Assembly: GCF_051014685.1 (NCBI RefSeq)
Contig: NW_027478856.1
Span: 186,001 to 250,000 of the forward strand
Direction of reading: 5' to 3'
Length of the DNA stretch: 64,000 bases
Source of the DNA: Ptiloglossa arizonensis
Taxonomy: Eukaryota; Arthropoda; Insecta; Hymenoptera; Colletidae
The position numbers were made by a program, and so were the translations under genes. Positions 11,311 to 25,000 of this stretch are shown one piece after another. The notes below the pieces were generated by a model, which saw only the letters and a list, made by a program, of their open reading frames with translations, did not search any database and was not told the origin of the DNA. Numbering within the stretch: the first letter of the stretch is position 1; each line of letters starts with the position of its first letter.

Positions 11311-14185
11311 GAAACGCTTGAGAAACTCAAAATTTTCGCAGTTCTGATGCTCGAAACGAATAACTAGAACGGCCTAGGGGAAAAGTGCGCAAACCGTTGT
11401 AATCGGGCGAGTTTCTACTTTCAGATGCAACAGAAATTTTGCGGATCGGTCAATCCGTTCGCGAGATATGGCAGTTTGGATGCAAGAAACGCTTGAGAAA
11501 CTCAAAATTTTCGCAGTTCTGATGCTCGATACGAATAACTAGAACCGCCTAGGGGAAAAGTGCGCATACCGTTGTAATCGGGCGAGTTTCTACTTTCAGA
11601 TGCAACAGAAATTTTCGGATTGATCAATCCGTTCGCGAGATATGGCAGTTTGGAGATAAGAAACACTTGAGAAACTCAAAATTTTCGCAGTTCTGATGCT
11701 CGAAACGAATGACTAGAACGGCCTAGGGGAGAAGTACGTATACCGTTGTAATCGGGCGAGTGTCTACTTTCAGATGCAACAGAAATTTTGCGGATCGGTC
11801 AATCCGTTCGCGAGATATGGCAATTTGGATGTAAGAAACGCTAGAGAAACTCGAAATTTTCGCAGTTCTGATGCTCGAAACGAATAACTGGAACGGCCTT
11901 GGGGAAAACTACACACACCGTTGTAATCGGGCGAGTTTCTACTTTCAGATGCAACAAAAATTTTGCGGATCGGTCAATCCGTTCGCGAGATATGGCAGTT
12001 TGAAGGTAAGAAACGCTTGAGAAACTCAAAATTTTCGCAGTTCTGATGCTCGAAACGAATAACTAGAACCGCCTAGGGGAAAAGTGCGCATACCGTTGTA
12101 ATCGGTCGAGATTCTACATTCAGATGCAACAGAAATTTTGCGGATCGGTCAATCCGTTCGCGAGATATGGCAGTTTGGATGTAAGAAACGCTAGAGAAAC
12201 TCGAAATTTTCGAAGTTCTGATGCTCGAAACGAATAACTAGAACGGCCTAGGGGAAAAGTGCGCATACCGTTGTAATTGGGCGAGTGTCTACTTTCAGAT
12301 GCAACAGAAATTTTGCGGATCGGTCAATCCGTTCGCGAGATATGGCAGTTTGGATGCAAGAAACGCTTGAGAAACTCAAAATTTTCGCAGTTCTGATGCT
12401 CGAAACGAATAACTAGAACGGCCTAGGGGAAAAGTGCGCATACCGTTGTAATCGGGCGAGTGTCTACTTTCAGATGCAACAGAAATTTTGCGGATCGGTC
12501 AATCCGTTCGCGAGATATGGCAGTTTGGATGTAAGAAACGCTAGAGAAACTCGAAATTTTCGAAGTTCTGATGCTCGAAACGAATAACTGGAACGGCCTT
12601 GGGGAAAACTACACATACCGCTGTAATCGGGCGAGTTTCTACTTTCAGATGCAACAGAAATTTTGCGGATTGGTCGATCCGTTCGCGAGATATGGCAGTT
12701 TGGAAATAAGAAACGCTTGAGAAACTCAAAATTTTCGCAGTTCTGATGCTAGAAACGAGTAACTAGAACGGCGTAGGGGAAAAGTGCGCATAGCGTTGTA
12801 ATCGGTCGAGATTCTACTTTCAGATGCAACAGAAATTTTGCGGATCGGTCAATCCGTTCGCGAGATATGGCAGTTTGAATGTAAGAAACGCTTGAGAAAC
12901 TCAAAATTAGCGCAGTTCTGATGCTTGAAACGAATAACTAGAACGGCCTAGGGGAAAAGTGGGCATACCGTTGTAATCGGGCGAATGTCTACTTTCAGAT
13001 GCAACAGAAATTTTGCGGATCGGTCAATCCGTTCGCGAGATATGGCAGTTTGAAGGTAAGAAACGCTTGAGAAACTCAAAATTTTCGCAGTTCTGATGCT
13101 CGAAACGAATAACTAGAACCGCCTAGGGGAAAAGTGCGCATACCATTGTAATCGGGCGAGTTTCTACTTTCAGATGCAACAGAAATTTTTCGGATTGATC
13201 AATCCGTTCGCGAGATATGGCAGTTTGGAGATAAGAAACACTTGAGAAACTCAAAATTTTCGCAGTTCTGATGCTCGAAACGAATGACTAGAACGGCCTA
13301 GGGGAGAAGTACGCATACCGTTGTAATCGGGCGAGTTTCTACTTTCAGACGCAACAGAAATTTTGCGGATCGGTCAATCCGTTCGCGAGATATGGCAGTT
13401 TGGAGGTAAGAAACGCTTGAGAAACTCAAAATTTTCGCAGTTCTGATGCTCGAAACGAATAACTAGAACGGCCTAGGGGGAAAGTGCGCATACCGTTGTA
13501 ATCGGGCGAGTTTCTACTTTCAGATGCAACAGAAATTTTTCGGATTGATCAATCCGTTCGCGAGATATGGCAGTTTGGAGATAAGAAACACTTGAGAAAC
13601 TCAAAATTTTCGCAGTTCTGATGCTCGAAACGAATGACTAGAACGGCCTAGGGGAGAAGTACGCATACCGTTGTAATCGGGCGAGTGTCTACTTTCAGAT
13701 GCAACAGAAATTTTGCGGATCGGTCAATCCGTTCGCGAGATATGGCAGTTTGGATGCAAGAAACGCTTGAGAAACTCGAAATTTTCGCAGTTCTGATGCT
13801 CGAAACGAATAACTGGACGGCCTAGGGGAAAACTACACATACCGTTGTAATCGGGCGAGTTTCTACTTTCAGATGCAACAGAAATTTTGCGGATCGGTCA
13901 ATCCGTTCGCGAGATATGGCAGTTTGGAGGTAAGAAACGCTTGAGAAATTCAAAATTTTCGCAGTTCTGATGCTCGAAACGAATAACTAGAACGGCCTAG
14001 GGGAAAAGTGCGCATACCGTTGTAATCGGGCGAGTTTCTACTTTCAGATGCAACAGAAATTTTGCGGATCGGTCAATCCGTTCGCGAGATATGGCAGTTT
14101 GGATGCAAGAAACGCTTGAGAAACTCAAAATTTTCGCAGTTCTGATGCTCGAAACGAATAACTAGAACCGCCTAGGGGAAAAGTG
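11310..14185. repeat. 2.9-kb segment duplicated from 5,190-8,065 (second copy)
   Basis: This is the partner of the segment at 5,190-8,065, at an offset of 6,120 bp. It ends where this copy reads GTGCGTATACC and the first reads GTGCGCATACC followed by TGTTATCGG. Its right half is also the start of the 2,098-bp tandem series that follows. Confidence 0.8.
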
Positions 14186-17100
14186 CGTATACCGTTGTAA
14201 TCGGGCGAGTTTCTACTTTCAGATGCAACAGAAATTTTGCGGATCGGTCAATCCGTTCGCGAGATATGGCAGTTTGGATGCAAGAAACGCTTGAGAAACT
14301 CAAAATTTTCGCAGTTCTGATGCTCGAAACGATTAACTAGAACCGCCTAGGGGAAAAGTGCGCATACCGTTGTAATCGGGCGAGTTTCTACTTTCAGATG
14401 CAACAGAAATTTTCGGATTGATCAATCCGTTCGCGAGATATGGCAGTTTGGAGATAAGAAACACTTGAGAAACTCAAAATTTTCGCAGTTCTGATGCTCG
14501 AAACGAATAACTAGAACGGCCTAGGGGAAAAGTGAGCATACCGTTGTAATCGGGCGAGTTTCTACTTTCAGATGCAACAGAAATTTTGCGGACCGGTCAA
14601 TCCGTTCGCGAGATATGGCAGTTTGGATGTAAGAAACGCTAGAGAAACTCGAAATTTTCGAAGTTCTGATGCTCGAAACGAATAACTGGAACGGCCTTGG
14701 GGAAAACTACACAAACCGCTGTAATCGGGCGAGTTTCTACTTTCAGATGCTACAGAAATTTTGCGGATTGGTCGATCCGTTCGCGAGATATGGCAGTTTG
14801 GAAATAAGAAACGCTTGAGAAACTCAAAATTTTCGCAGTTCTGATGCTAGAAACGAGTAACTAGAACGGCGTAGGGGAAAAGTGCGCATAGCGTTGTAAT
14901 CGGTCGAGATTCTACTTTCAGATGCAACAGAAATTTTGCGGATCGGTCAATCCGTTCGCGAGATATGGCAGTTTGAATGTAAGAAACGCTTGAGAAACTC
15001 AAAATTAGCGCAGTTCTGATGCTTGAAACGAATAACTAGAACGGCCTAGGGGAAAAGTGGGCATACCGTTGTAATCGGGCGAATGTCTACTTTCAGATGC
15101 AACAGAAATTTTGCGGATCGGTCAATCCGTTCGCGAGATATGGCAGTTTGAAGGTAAGAAACGCTTGAGAAACTCAAAATTTTCGCAGTTCTGATGCTCG
15201 AAACGAATAACTAGAACCGCCTAGGGGAAAAGTGCGCATACCATTGTAATCGGGCGAGTTTCTACTTTCAGATGCAACAGAAATTTTTCGGATTGATCAA
15301 TCCGTTCGCGAGATATGGCAGTTTGGAGATAAGAAACACTTGAGAAACTCAAAATTTTCGCAGTTCTGATGCTCGAAACGAATGACTAGAACGGCCTAGG
15401 GGAGAAGTACGCATACCGTTGTAATCGGGCGAGTTTCTACTTTCAGACGCAACAGAAATTTTGCGGATCGGTCAATCCGTTCGCGAGATATGGCAGTTTG
15501 GAGGTAAGAAACGCTTGAGAAACTCAAAATTTTCGCAGTTCTGATGCTCGAAACGAATAACTAGAACGGCCTAGGGGGAAAGTGCGCATACCGTTGTAAT
15601 CGGGCGAGTTTCTACTTTCAGATGCAACAGAAATTTTTCGGATTGATCAATCCGTTCGCGAGATATGGCAGTTTGGAGATAAGAAACACTTGAGAAACTC
15701 AAAATTTTCGCAGTTCTGATGCTCGAAACGAATGACTAGAACGGCCTAGGGGAGAAGTACGCATACCGTTGTAATCGGGCGAGTGTCTACTTTCAGATGC
15801 AACAGAAATTTTGCGGATCGGTCAATCCGTTCGCGAGATATGGCAGTTTGGATGCAAGAAACGCTTGAGAAACTCGAAATTTTCGCAGTTCTGATGCTCG
15901 AAACGAATAACTGGACGGCCTAGGGGAAAACTACACATACCGTTGTAATCGGGCGAGTTTCTACTTTCAGATGCAACAGAAATTTTGCGGATCGGTCAAT
16001 CCGTTCGCGAGATATGGCAGTTTGGAGGTAAGAAACGCTTGAGAAATTCAAAATTTTCGCAGTTCTGATGCTCGAAACGAATAACTAGAACGGCCTAGGG
16101 GAAAAGTGCGCATACCGTTGTAATCGGGCGAGTTTCTACTTTCAGATGCAACAGAAATTTTGCGGATCGGTCAATCCGTTCGCGAGATATGGCAGTTTGG
16201 ATGCAAGAAACGCTTGAGAAACTCAAAATTTTCGCAGTTCTGATGCTCGAAACGAATAACTAGAACCGCCTAGGGGAAAAGTGCGTATACCGTTGTAATC
16301 GGGCGAGTTTCTACTTTCAGATGCAACAGAAATTTTGCGGATCGGTCAATCCGTTCGCGAGATATGGCAGTTTGGATGCAAGAAACGCTTGAGAAACTCA
16401 AAATTTTCGCAGTTCTGATGCTCGAAACGATTAACTAGAACCGCCTAGGGGAAAAGTGCGCATACCGTTGTAATCGGGCGAGTTTCTACTTTCAGATGCA
16501 ACAGAAATTTTCGGATTGATCAATCCGTTCGCGAGATATGGCAGTTTGGAGATAAGAAACACTTGAGAAACTCAAAATTTTCGCAGTTCTGATGCTCGAA
16601 ACGAATAACTAGAACGGCCTAGGGGAAAAGTGAGCATACCGTTGTAATCGGGCGAGTTTCTACTTTCAGATGCAACAGAAATTTTGCGGACCGGTCAATC
16701 CGTTCGCGAGATATGGCAGTTTGGATGTAAGAAACGCTAGAGAAACTCGAAATTTTCGAAGTTCTGATGCTCGAAACGAATAACTGGAACGGCCTTGGGG
16801 AAAACTACACAAACCGCTGTAATCGGGCGAGTTTCTACTTTCAGATGCAACAGAAATTTTGCGGATTGGTCGATCCGTTCGCGAGATATGGCAGTTTGGA
16901 AATAAGAAACGCTTGAGAAACTCAAAATTTTCGCAGTTCTGATGCTAGAAACGAGTAACTAGAACGGCGTAGGGGAAAAGTGCGCATAGCGTTGTAATCG
17001 GTCGAGATTCTACTTTCAGATGCAACAGAAATTTTGCGGATCGGTCAATCCGTTCGCGAGATATGGCAGTTTGAATGTAAGAAACGCTTGAGAAACTCAA

Positions 17101-17590
17101 AATTAGCGCAGTTCTGATGCTTGAAACGAATAACTAGAACGGCCTAGGGGAAAAGTGGGCATACCGTTGTAATCGGGCGAATGTCTACTTTCAGATGCAA
17201 CAGAAATTTTGCGGATCGGTCAATCCGTTCGCGAGATATGGCAGTTTGAAGGTAAGAAACGCTTGAGAAACTCAAAATTTTCGCAGTTCTGATGCTCGAA
17301 ACGAATAACTAGAACCGCCTAGGGGAAAAGTGCGCATACCGTTGTAATCGGGCGAGTTTCTACTTTCAGATGCAACAGAAATTTTTCGGATTGATCAATC
17401 CGTTCGCGAGATATGGCAGTTTGGAGATAAGAAACACTTGAGAAACTCAAAATTTTCGCAGTTCTGATGCTCGAAACGAATGACCAGAACGGCCTAGGGG
17501 AGAAGTACGCATACCGTTGTAATCGGGCGAGTTTCTACTTTCAGATGCAACAGAAATTTTGCGGATCGGCCAATCCGTTCGCGAGATATG
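12490..17590. repeat. 12-mer HOR, about 2.4 tandem copies (2,098 bp period)
   Basis: The GTGGGCATACC marker falls at 12,959, 15,057 and 17,155, a constant 2,098 bp: 12 monomers minus two one-base deletions (CTGGACGG and ATTTTCGG). Copies one and two share GATTAACTAG (14,331 and 16,429), GGACCGGTC (near 14,590 and 16,688) and ACAAACCGC (near 14,711 and 16,809). The few differences include GATGCTACAG near 14,748, which reads GATGCAACAG in the next unit. The third, partial copy drifts after about 17,330 and ends near 17,590. Confidence 0.85.
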
Positions 17591-17861
17591 GCAGTTTGGA
17601 GATAAGAAACACTTGAGAAACTCAAAATTTTCGCAGTTCTGATGCTCGAAACGAATGACTAGAACGTCCTAGGGGAGAAGTACGCATACCGTTGTAATCG
17701 GGCGAGTGTCTACTTTCAGATGCAACAGAAATTTTGCGGATCGGTCAATCCGTTCGCGAGATATGGCAGTTTGGATGCAAGAAACGCTTGAGAAACTCGA
17801 AATTTTCGCAGTTCTGATGCTCGAAACGAATAACTGGACGGCCTAGGGGAAAACTACACAT

Positions 17862-19611
17862 ACCGTTGTAATCGGGCGAGTTTCTACTTTCAGATGCAAC
17901 AGAAATTTTGCGGATCGGTCAATCCGTTCGCGAGATATGGCAGTTTGGATGTAAGAAACGCTAGAGAAACTCGAAATTTTCGAAGTTCTGATGCTCGAAA
18001 CGAATAACTGGAACGGCCTTGGGGAAAACTACACATACCGCTGTAATCGGGCGAGTTTCTACTTTCAGATGCAACAGAAATTTTGCGGATTGATCAATCC
18101 GTTCGCGAGATATGGCAGTTTGGAGATAAGAAACACTTGAGAAACTCAAAATTTTCGCAGTTCTGATGCTCGAAACGAATAACTAGAACGGCCTAGGGGA
18201 AAAGTGAGCATACCGTTGTAATCGGGCGAGTTTCTACTTTCAGATGCAACAGAAATTTTGCGGATCGGTCAATCCGTTCGCGAGATATGGCAGTTTGGAT
18301 GCAAGAAACGCTTGAGAAACTCAAAATTTTCACAGTTCTGATGCTCGAAACGAATAACTAGAACGGCCTAGGGGAAAAGTGGGCATACCGTTGTAATCGG
18401 GCGAATGTCTACTTTCAGATGCAACAGAAATTTTGCGGATCGGTCAATCCGTTCGCGAGATATGGCAGTTTGGAGGTAAGAAACGCTTGAGAAATTCAAA
18501 ATTTTCGCAGTTCTGATGCTCGAAACGAATAACTAGAACGGCCTAGGGGAAAAGTGCGCATACCGTTGTAATCGGGCGAGTTTCTACTTTCAGATGCAAC
18601 AGAAATTTTGCGGATCGGTCAATCCGTTCGCGAGATATGGCAGTTTGGATGCAAGAAACGCTTGAGAAACTCAAAATTTTCGCAGTTCTGATGCTCGAAA
18701 CGAATAACTAGAACCGCCTAGGGGAAAAGTGCGTATACCGTTGTAATCGGGCGAGTTTCTACTTTCAGATGCAACAGAAATTTTGCGGATCGGTCAATCC
18801 GTTCGCGAGATATGGCAGTTTGGATGTAAGAAACGCTAGAGAAACTCGAAATTTTCGAAGTTCTGATGCTCGAAACGAATAACTGGAACGGCCTTGGGGA
18901 AAACTACACATACCGCTGTAATCGGGCGAGTTTCTACTTTCAGATGCAACAGAAATTTTGCGGATTGATCAATCCGTTCGCGAGATATGGCAGTTTGGAG
19001 ATAAGAAACACTTGAGAAACTCAAAATTTTCGCAGTTCTGATGCTCGAAACGAATAACTAGAACGGCCTAGGGGAAAAGTGAGCATACCGTTGTAATCGG
19101 GCGAGTTTCTACTTTCAGATGCAACAGAAATTTTGCGGATCGGTCAATCCGTTCGCGAGATATGGCAGTTTGGATGCAAGAAACGCTTGAGAAACTCAAA
19201 ATTTTCACAGTTCTGATGCTCGAAACGAATAACTAGAACGGCCTAGGGGAAAAGTGGGCATACCGTTGTAATCGGGCGAATGTCTACTTTCAGATGCAAC
19301 AGAAATTTTGCGGATCGGTCAATCCGTTCGCGAGATATGGCAGTTTGGAGGTAAGAAACGCTTGAGAAATTCAAAATTTTCGCAGTTCTGATGCTCGAAA
19401 CGAATAACTAGAACGGCCTAGGGGAAAAGTGCGCATACCGTTGTAATCGGGCGAGTTTCTACTTTCAGATGCAACAGAAATTTTGCGGATCGGTCAATCC
19501 GTTCGCGAGATATGGCAGTTTGGATGCAAGAAACGCTTGAGAAACTCAAAATTTTCGCAGTTCTGATGCTCGAAACGAATAACTAGAACCGCCTAGGGGA
19601 AAAGTGCGTAT
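17862..19611. repeat. 5-mer tandem duplication (875 bp period)
   Basis: About 17,862-18,736 and 18,737-19,611 are head-to-tail copies at an exact offset of 875 bp. Shared markers are ATTTTCACAG (18,328 and 19,203), GTGAGCATACC (18,204 and 19,079) and GTGGGCATACC with GCGAATGTC. I see no difference between the copies over the compared stretches, making this one of the youngest duplications here. The left edge is set by CTACACATACC against GTGCGTATACC, the right by ATCGGTCGAG. Confidence 0.85.
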
Positions 19612-19959
19612 ACCGTTGTAATCGGTCGAGTTTCTACTTTCAGATGCAACAGAAATTTTGCGGATCGGTCAATCCGTTCGCGAGATATGGCAGTTTGGAT
19701 GCAAGAAACGCTTGAGAAACTCAAAATTTTCGAAGTTCTGATGCTCGAAACGAATAACTGGAACGGCCTTGGGGAAAACTACACATACCGCTGTAATCGG
19801 GCGAGTTTCTACTTTCAGATGCAACAGAAATTTTGCGGATTGGTCGATCCGTTCGCGAGATATGGCAGTTTGGAAATAAGAAACGCTTGAGAAACTCAAA
19901 ATTTTCGCAGTTCTGATGCTAGAAACGAGTAACTAGAACGGCGTAGGAGAAAAGTGCGC

Positions 19960-21857
19960 ATACCGTTGTAATCGGGCGAGTTTCTACTTTCAGATGCAAC
20001 AGAAATTTTGCGGATCGGTCAATCCGTTCGCGAGATATGGCAGTTTGAAGGTAAGAAACGCTTGAGAAACTCAAAATTTGCGCAGTTCTGATGCTTGAAA
20101 CGAATAACTAGAACGGCCTAGGGGAAAAGTGCGCATACCGTTGTAATCGGGCGAGTTTCTACTTTCAGATGCAACAGAAATTTTTCGGATTGATCAATCC
20201 GTTCGCGAGATATGGCAGTTTGGAGATAAGAAACACTTGAGAAACTCAAAATTTTCGCAGTTCTGATGCTCGAAACGAATGACTAGAACAGCCTAGGGGA
20301 GAAGTATGCATACCGTTGTAATCGAGCGAGTGTCTACTTTCAGATGCAACAGAAATTTTGCGGATCGGCCAATACGTTCGCGAGATATGGCAGTTTGGAT
20401 GCAAGAAACGCTTGAGAAACTCGAAATTTTCGCAGTTCTGATGCTCGAAACGAATAACTGGACGGCCTAGGGGAAAACTACACATACCGTTGTAATCGGG
20501 CGAGTTTCTACTTTCAGATGCAACAGAAATTTTGCGGATCGGTCAATCCGTTCGCGAGATATGGCAGTTTGGAGGTAAGAAACGCTTGAGAAACTCAAAA
20601 TTTTCGCAGTTCTGATGCTCGAAACGAATAACTAGAACGGCCTAGGGGAAAAGTGCGCACACCGTTGTAATCGGGCGAGTTTCTACTTTCAGATGCAACA
20701 GAAATTTTGCGGATCGGTCAATCCGTTCGCGAGATATGGCAGTTTGGATGCAAGAAACGCTTGAGAAACTCAAAATTTTCGCAGTTCTGATGCTCGATAC
20801 GAATAACTAGAACCGCCTAGGGGAAAAGTGCGCATACCGTTGTAATCGGGCGAGTTTCTACTTTCAGATGCAACAGAAATTTTCGGATTGATCAATCCGT
20901 TCGCGAGATATGGCAGTTTGGAGATAAGAAACACTTGAGAAACGCAAAATTTTCGCAGTTCTGATGCTCCAAACGAATGACTAGAACGGCCTAGGGGAGA
21001 AGTATGCATACCGTTGTAATCGGGCGAGTTTCTACTTTCAGATGCAACAGAAATTTTGCGGATCGGTCAATCCGTTCGCGAGATATGGCAGTTTGGATGC
21101 AAGAAACGCTTGAGAAACTCAAAATTTTCGCAGTTCTGATGCTCGATACGAATAACTAGAACCGCCTAGGGGAAAAGTGCGCATACCGTTGTAATCGGGC
21201 GAGTTTCTACTTTCAGATGCAACAGAAATTTTCGGATTGATCAATCCGTTCGCGAGATATGGCAGTTTGGAGATAAGAAACACTTGAGAAACGCAAAATT
21301 TTCGCAGTTCTGATGCTCCAAACGAATGACTAGAACGGCCTAGGGGAGAAGTACGTATACCGTTGTAATCGGGCGAGTGTCTACTTTCAGATGCAACAGA
21401 AATTTTGCGGATCGGTCAATCCGTTCGCGAGATATGGCAGTTTGGATGTAAGAAACGCTAGAGAAACTCGAAATTTTCGAAGTTCTGATGCTCGAAACGA
21501 ATAACTGGAACGGCCTTGGGGAAAACCACACATACCGCTGTAATCGGGCGAGTTTCTACTTTCAGATGCAACAGAAATTTTGCGGATTGGTCGATCCGTT
21601 CGGGAGATATGGCAGTTTGGAAATAAGAAACGCTTGAGAAATTCAAAATTTTCGCAGTTCTGATGCTAGAAACGAGTAACTAGAACGGCGTAGGGGAAAA
21701 GTGCGCATAGCGTTGAAATCGGTCGAGATTCTACTTTCAGATGCAACAGAAATTTTGCGGATCGGTCAATCCGTTCGCGAGATATGGCAGTTTGAAGGTA
21801 AGAAACGCTTGAGAAACCCAAAATTTGCGCAGTTCTGATGCTCGAAACGAATAACTA
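19960..21857. repeat. 1.9-kb flank segment, first copy (pairs with 26,257-28,154)
   Basis: It aligns to 26,257-28,154 at a constant offset of 6,297 bp (36 monomers minus three bases). Shared variants include CAGCCTAGG (near 20,289 and 26,586), GCCAATACG (near 20,368 and 26,665), CTCGATACG twice in each copy and CGGGAGATATGG (near 21,602 and 27,899). Inside it a two-monomer block is repeated at 349 bp (CTCGATACG at 20,793 and 21,142), and the same doublet is in the second copy. The dimer duplication is therefore older than the 6.3-kb event. Confidence 0.8.
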
Positions 21858-22077
21858 GAACCGCCTAGGGGAAAAGTGCGCATACCGTTGTAATCGGGCG
21901 AGTTTCTACTTTCAGATGCAACAGAAATTTTGCGGATTGATCAATCCGTTCGCGAGATATGGCAGTTTGGAGATAAGAAACGCTTGTGAAACTCAAAATT
22001 TTCGCAGTTCTGATGCTCGAAACGAATGACTAGAACGGCCTAGGGGAGAAGTACGCATACCGTTGTAATTGGGCGAC

Positions 22078-25000
22078 TTTCTACTTTCAGATGCAACAGA
22101 AATGTTGCGTATTGATCAATCCGTTCGCGAGATGTGGCAGTTTGAATGTAAGAAACGCTTGAGAAACTCAAAATTTGCGCAGTTCTGATGCTCGAAACGA
22201 ATAGCTGGAACGGCCTAGGGGAAAACTACACATACCGTTGTAAGCGGGCGAGCTTCTACTTTCAGATGCAACAGAAATTTTGCGGATTGGTCGATCCGTT
22301 CGCGAGATGTGGCAGTTTGGAAGTAAGAAACGCTTGAGAAACTCAAAATTTTCGCAGTTCTGATGCTCGCAACGAATAACTAGAACCGCCTAGGGGAAAA
22401 GTGCGCATACCGTTGTAATCGGGCGAGTTGTTACTTCCAGATGCAACAGAAATTTTGCGGATTGATCAATCCGTTCGCGAGATATGGCAGTTTGGAGATA
22501 AGAAACGCTTGAGAAACTCAAAATTTTCGCAGTTCTGATGCTCGAAACGAATGACTAGAACGGCCTAGGGGAAAAGTGCGCATACCGTTGTAATCGGGCG
22601 AGTTTCTACTTTCAGATGCAACAGAAATTTTGCGGATTGGTCAATCCGTTCGCGAGATGTGACAGTTTGGAGGTAAGAAACGCTTGAGAAACTCAAAATT
22701 TGCGCAGTTCTGATGCTTGAAACGAATAATTAGAACGGCCTAGGGGAAAAGTGCGCATACCGTTGTAATCGGGCGAGTTTCTACTTTCAGATGCAACAGA
22801 AATTTTGCGGATCGGTCAATCCGTTCGCGAGATATGGAAGTTTGAAGGTAAGAAACGCTTGAGAAACCCAAAATTTGCGCAGTTCTGATGCTCGAAACGA
22901 ATAACTAGAACCGCCTAGGGGAAAAGTGCGCATACCGTTGTAATCGGGCGAGTTTCTACTTTCAGATACAACAGAAATTTTGCGGATCGGTCAATCCGTT
23001 CGCGAGATATGGCAGTTTGGATGCAAGAAACGCTTGAGAAACTCAAAATTTTCGCAGTTCTGATGCTCGAAACGAATAACTAGAACGGCCTAGGGGAAAA
23101 GTGCGCATACCGTTGTAATCGGGCGAGTGTCTACTTTCAGATGCAACAGAAATTTTGCGGATCGGTCAATCCGTTCGCGAGATATGGCAGTTTGGATGCA
23201 AGAAACGCTTGAGAAACTCAAAATTTTCGCAGTTCTGATGCTTGAAACGAATAACTAGAACGGCCTAGGGGAAAAGTGCGCATACCGTTGTAATCGGGCG
23301 AGTTTCTACTTTCAGATGCAACAGAAATTTTGCGGATCGGTCAATCCGTTCGCGAGATATGGCAGTTTGGATGCAAGAAACGCTTGAGAAACTCAAAATT
23401 TTCGCAGTTCTGATGCTCGAAACGAATAACTAGAACCGCCTAGGGGAAAAGTGCGTATACCGTTGTAATCGGTCGAGTTTCTACTTTCAGATGCAACAGA
23501 AATTTTGCGGATCGGTCAATCCGTTCGTGAGATATGGCAGTTTGGATGCAAGAAACGCTTGAGAAACTCAAAATTTTCGAAGTTCTGATGCTCGAAACGA
23601 ATAACTGGAACGGCCTTGGGGAAAACTACACATACCGCTGTAATCGGGCGAGTTTCTACTTTCAGATGCAACAGAAATTTTGCGGATTGGTCGATCCGTT
23701 CGCGAGATATGGCAGTTTGGAAATAAGAAACGCTTGAGAAACTCAAAATTTTCGCAGTTCTGATGCTAGAAACGAGTAACTAGAACGGCGTAGGAGAAAA
23801 GTGCGCATACCGTTGTAATCGGGCGAGTTTCTACTTTCAGATGCAACAGAAATTTTGCGGATCGGTCAATCCGTTCGCGAGATATGGCAGTTTGAAGGTA
23901 AGAAACGCTTGAGAAACTCAAAATTTGCGCAGTTCTGATGCTTGAAACGAATAACTAGAACGGCCTAGGGGAAAAGTGCGCATACCGTTGTAATCGGGCG
24001 AGTTTCTACTTTCAGATGCAACAGAAATTTTGCGGATCGGTCAATCCGTTCGCGAGATATGGCAGTTTGAAGGTAAGAAACGCTTGAGAAACTCAAAATT
24101 TGCGCAGTTCTGATGCTTGAAACGAATAACTAGAACGGCCTAGGGGAAAAGTGCGCATACCGTTGTAATCGGGCGAGTTTCTACTTTCAGATGCAACAGA
24201 AATTTTTCGGATTGATCAATCCGTTCGCGAGATATGGCAGTTTGGAGATAAGAAACACTTGAGAAACTCAAAATTTTCGCAGTTCTGATGCTCGAAACGA
24301 ATGACTAGAACAGCCTAGGGGAGAAGTATGCATACCGTTGTAATCGAGCGAGTTTCTACTTTCAGAAGCAACAGAAATGTTGCGTATTGATCAATCCGTT
24401 CGCGAGATATGGCAGTTTGAATGTAAGAAACGCTTGAGAAACTCAAAATTTGCGCAGTTCTGATGCTCGAAACGAATAGCTGGAACGGCCTAGGGGAAAA
24501 CTACACATACCGTTGTAAGCGGGCGAGCTTCTACTTTCAGATGCAACAGAAATTTTGCGGATTGGTCGATCCGTTCGCGAGATGTGGCAGTTTGGAAGTA
24601 AGAAACGCTTGAGAAACTCAAAATTTTCGCAGTTCTGATGCTCGCAACGAATAACTAGAACCGCCTAGGGGAAAAGTGCGCATACCGTTGTAATCGGGCG
24701 AGTTGTTACTTCCAGATGCAACAGAAATTTTGCGGATTGATCAATCCGTTCGCGAGATATGGCAGTTTGGAGATAAGAAACGCTTGAGAAACTCAAAATT
24801 TTCGCAGTTCTGATGCTCGAAACGAATGACTAGAACGGCCTAGGGGAAAAGTGCGCATACCGTTGTAATCGGGCGAGTTTCTACTTTCAGATGCAACAGA
24901 AATTTTGCGGATTGGTCAATCCGTTCGCGAGATGTGACAGTTTGGAGGTAAGAAACGCTTGAGAAACTCAAAATTTGCGCAGTTCTGATGCTTGAAACGA

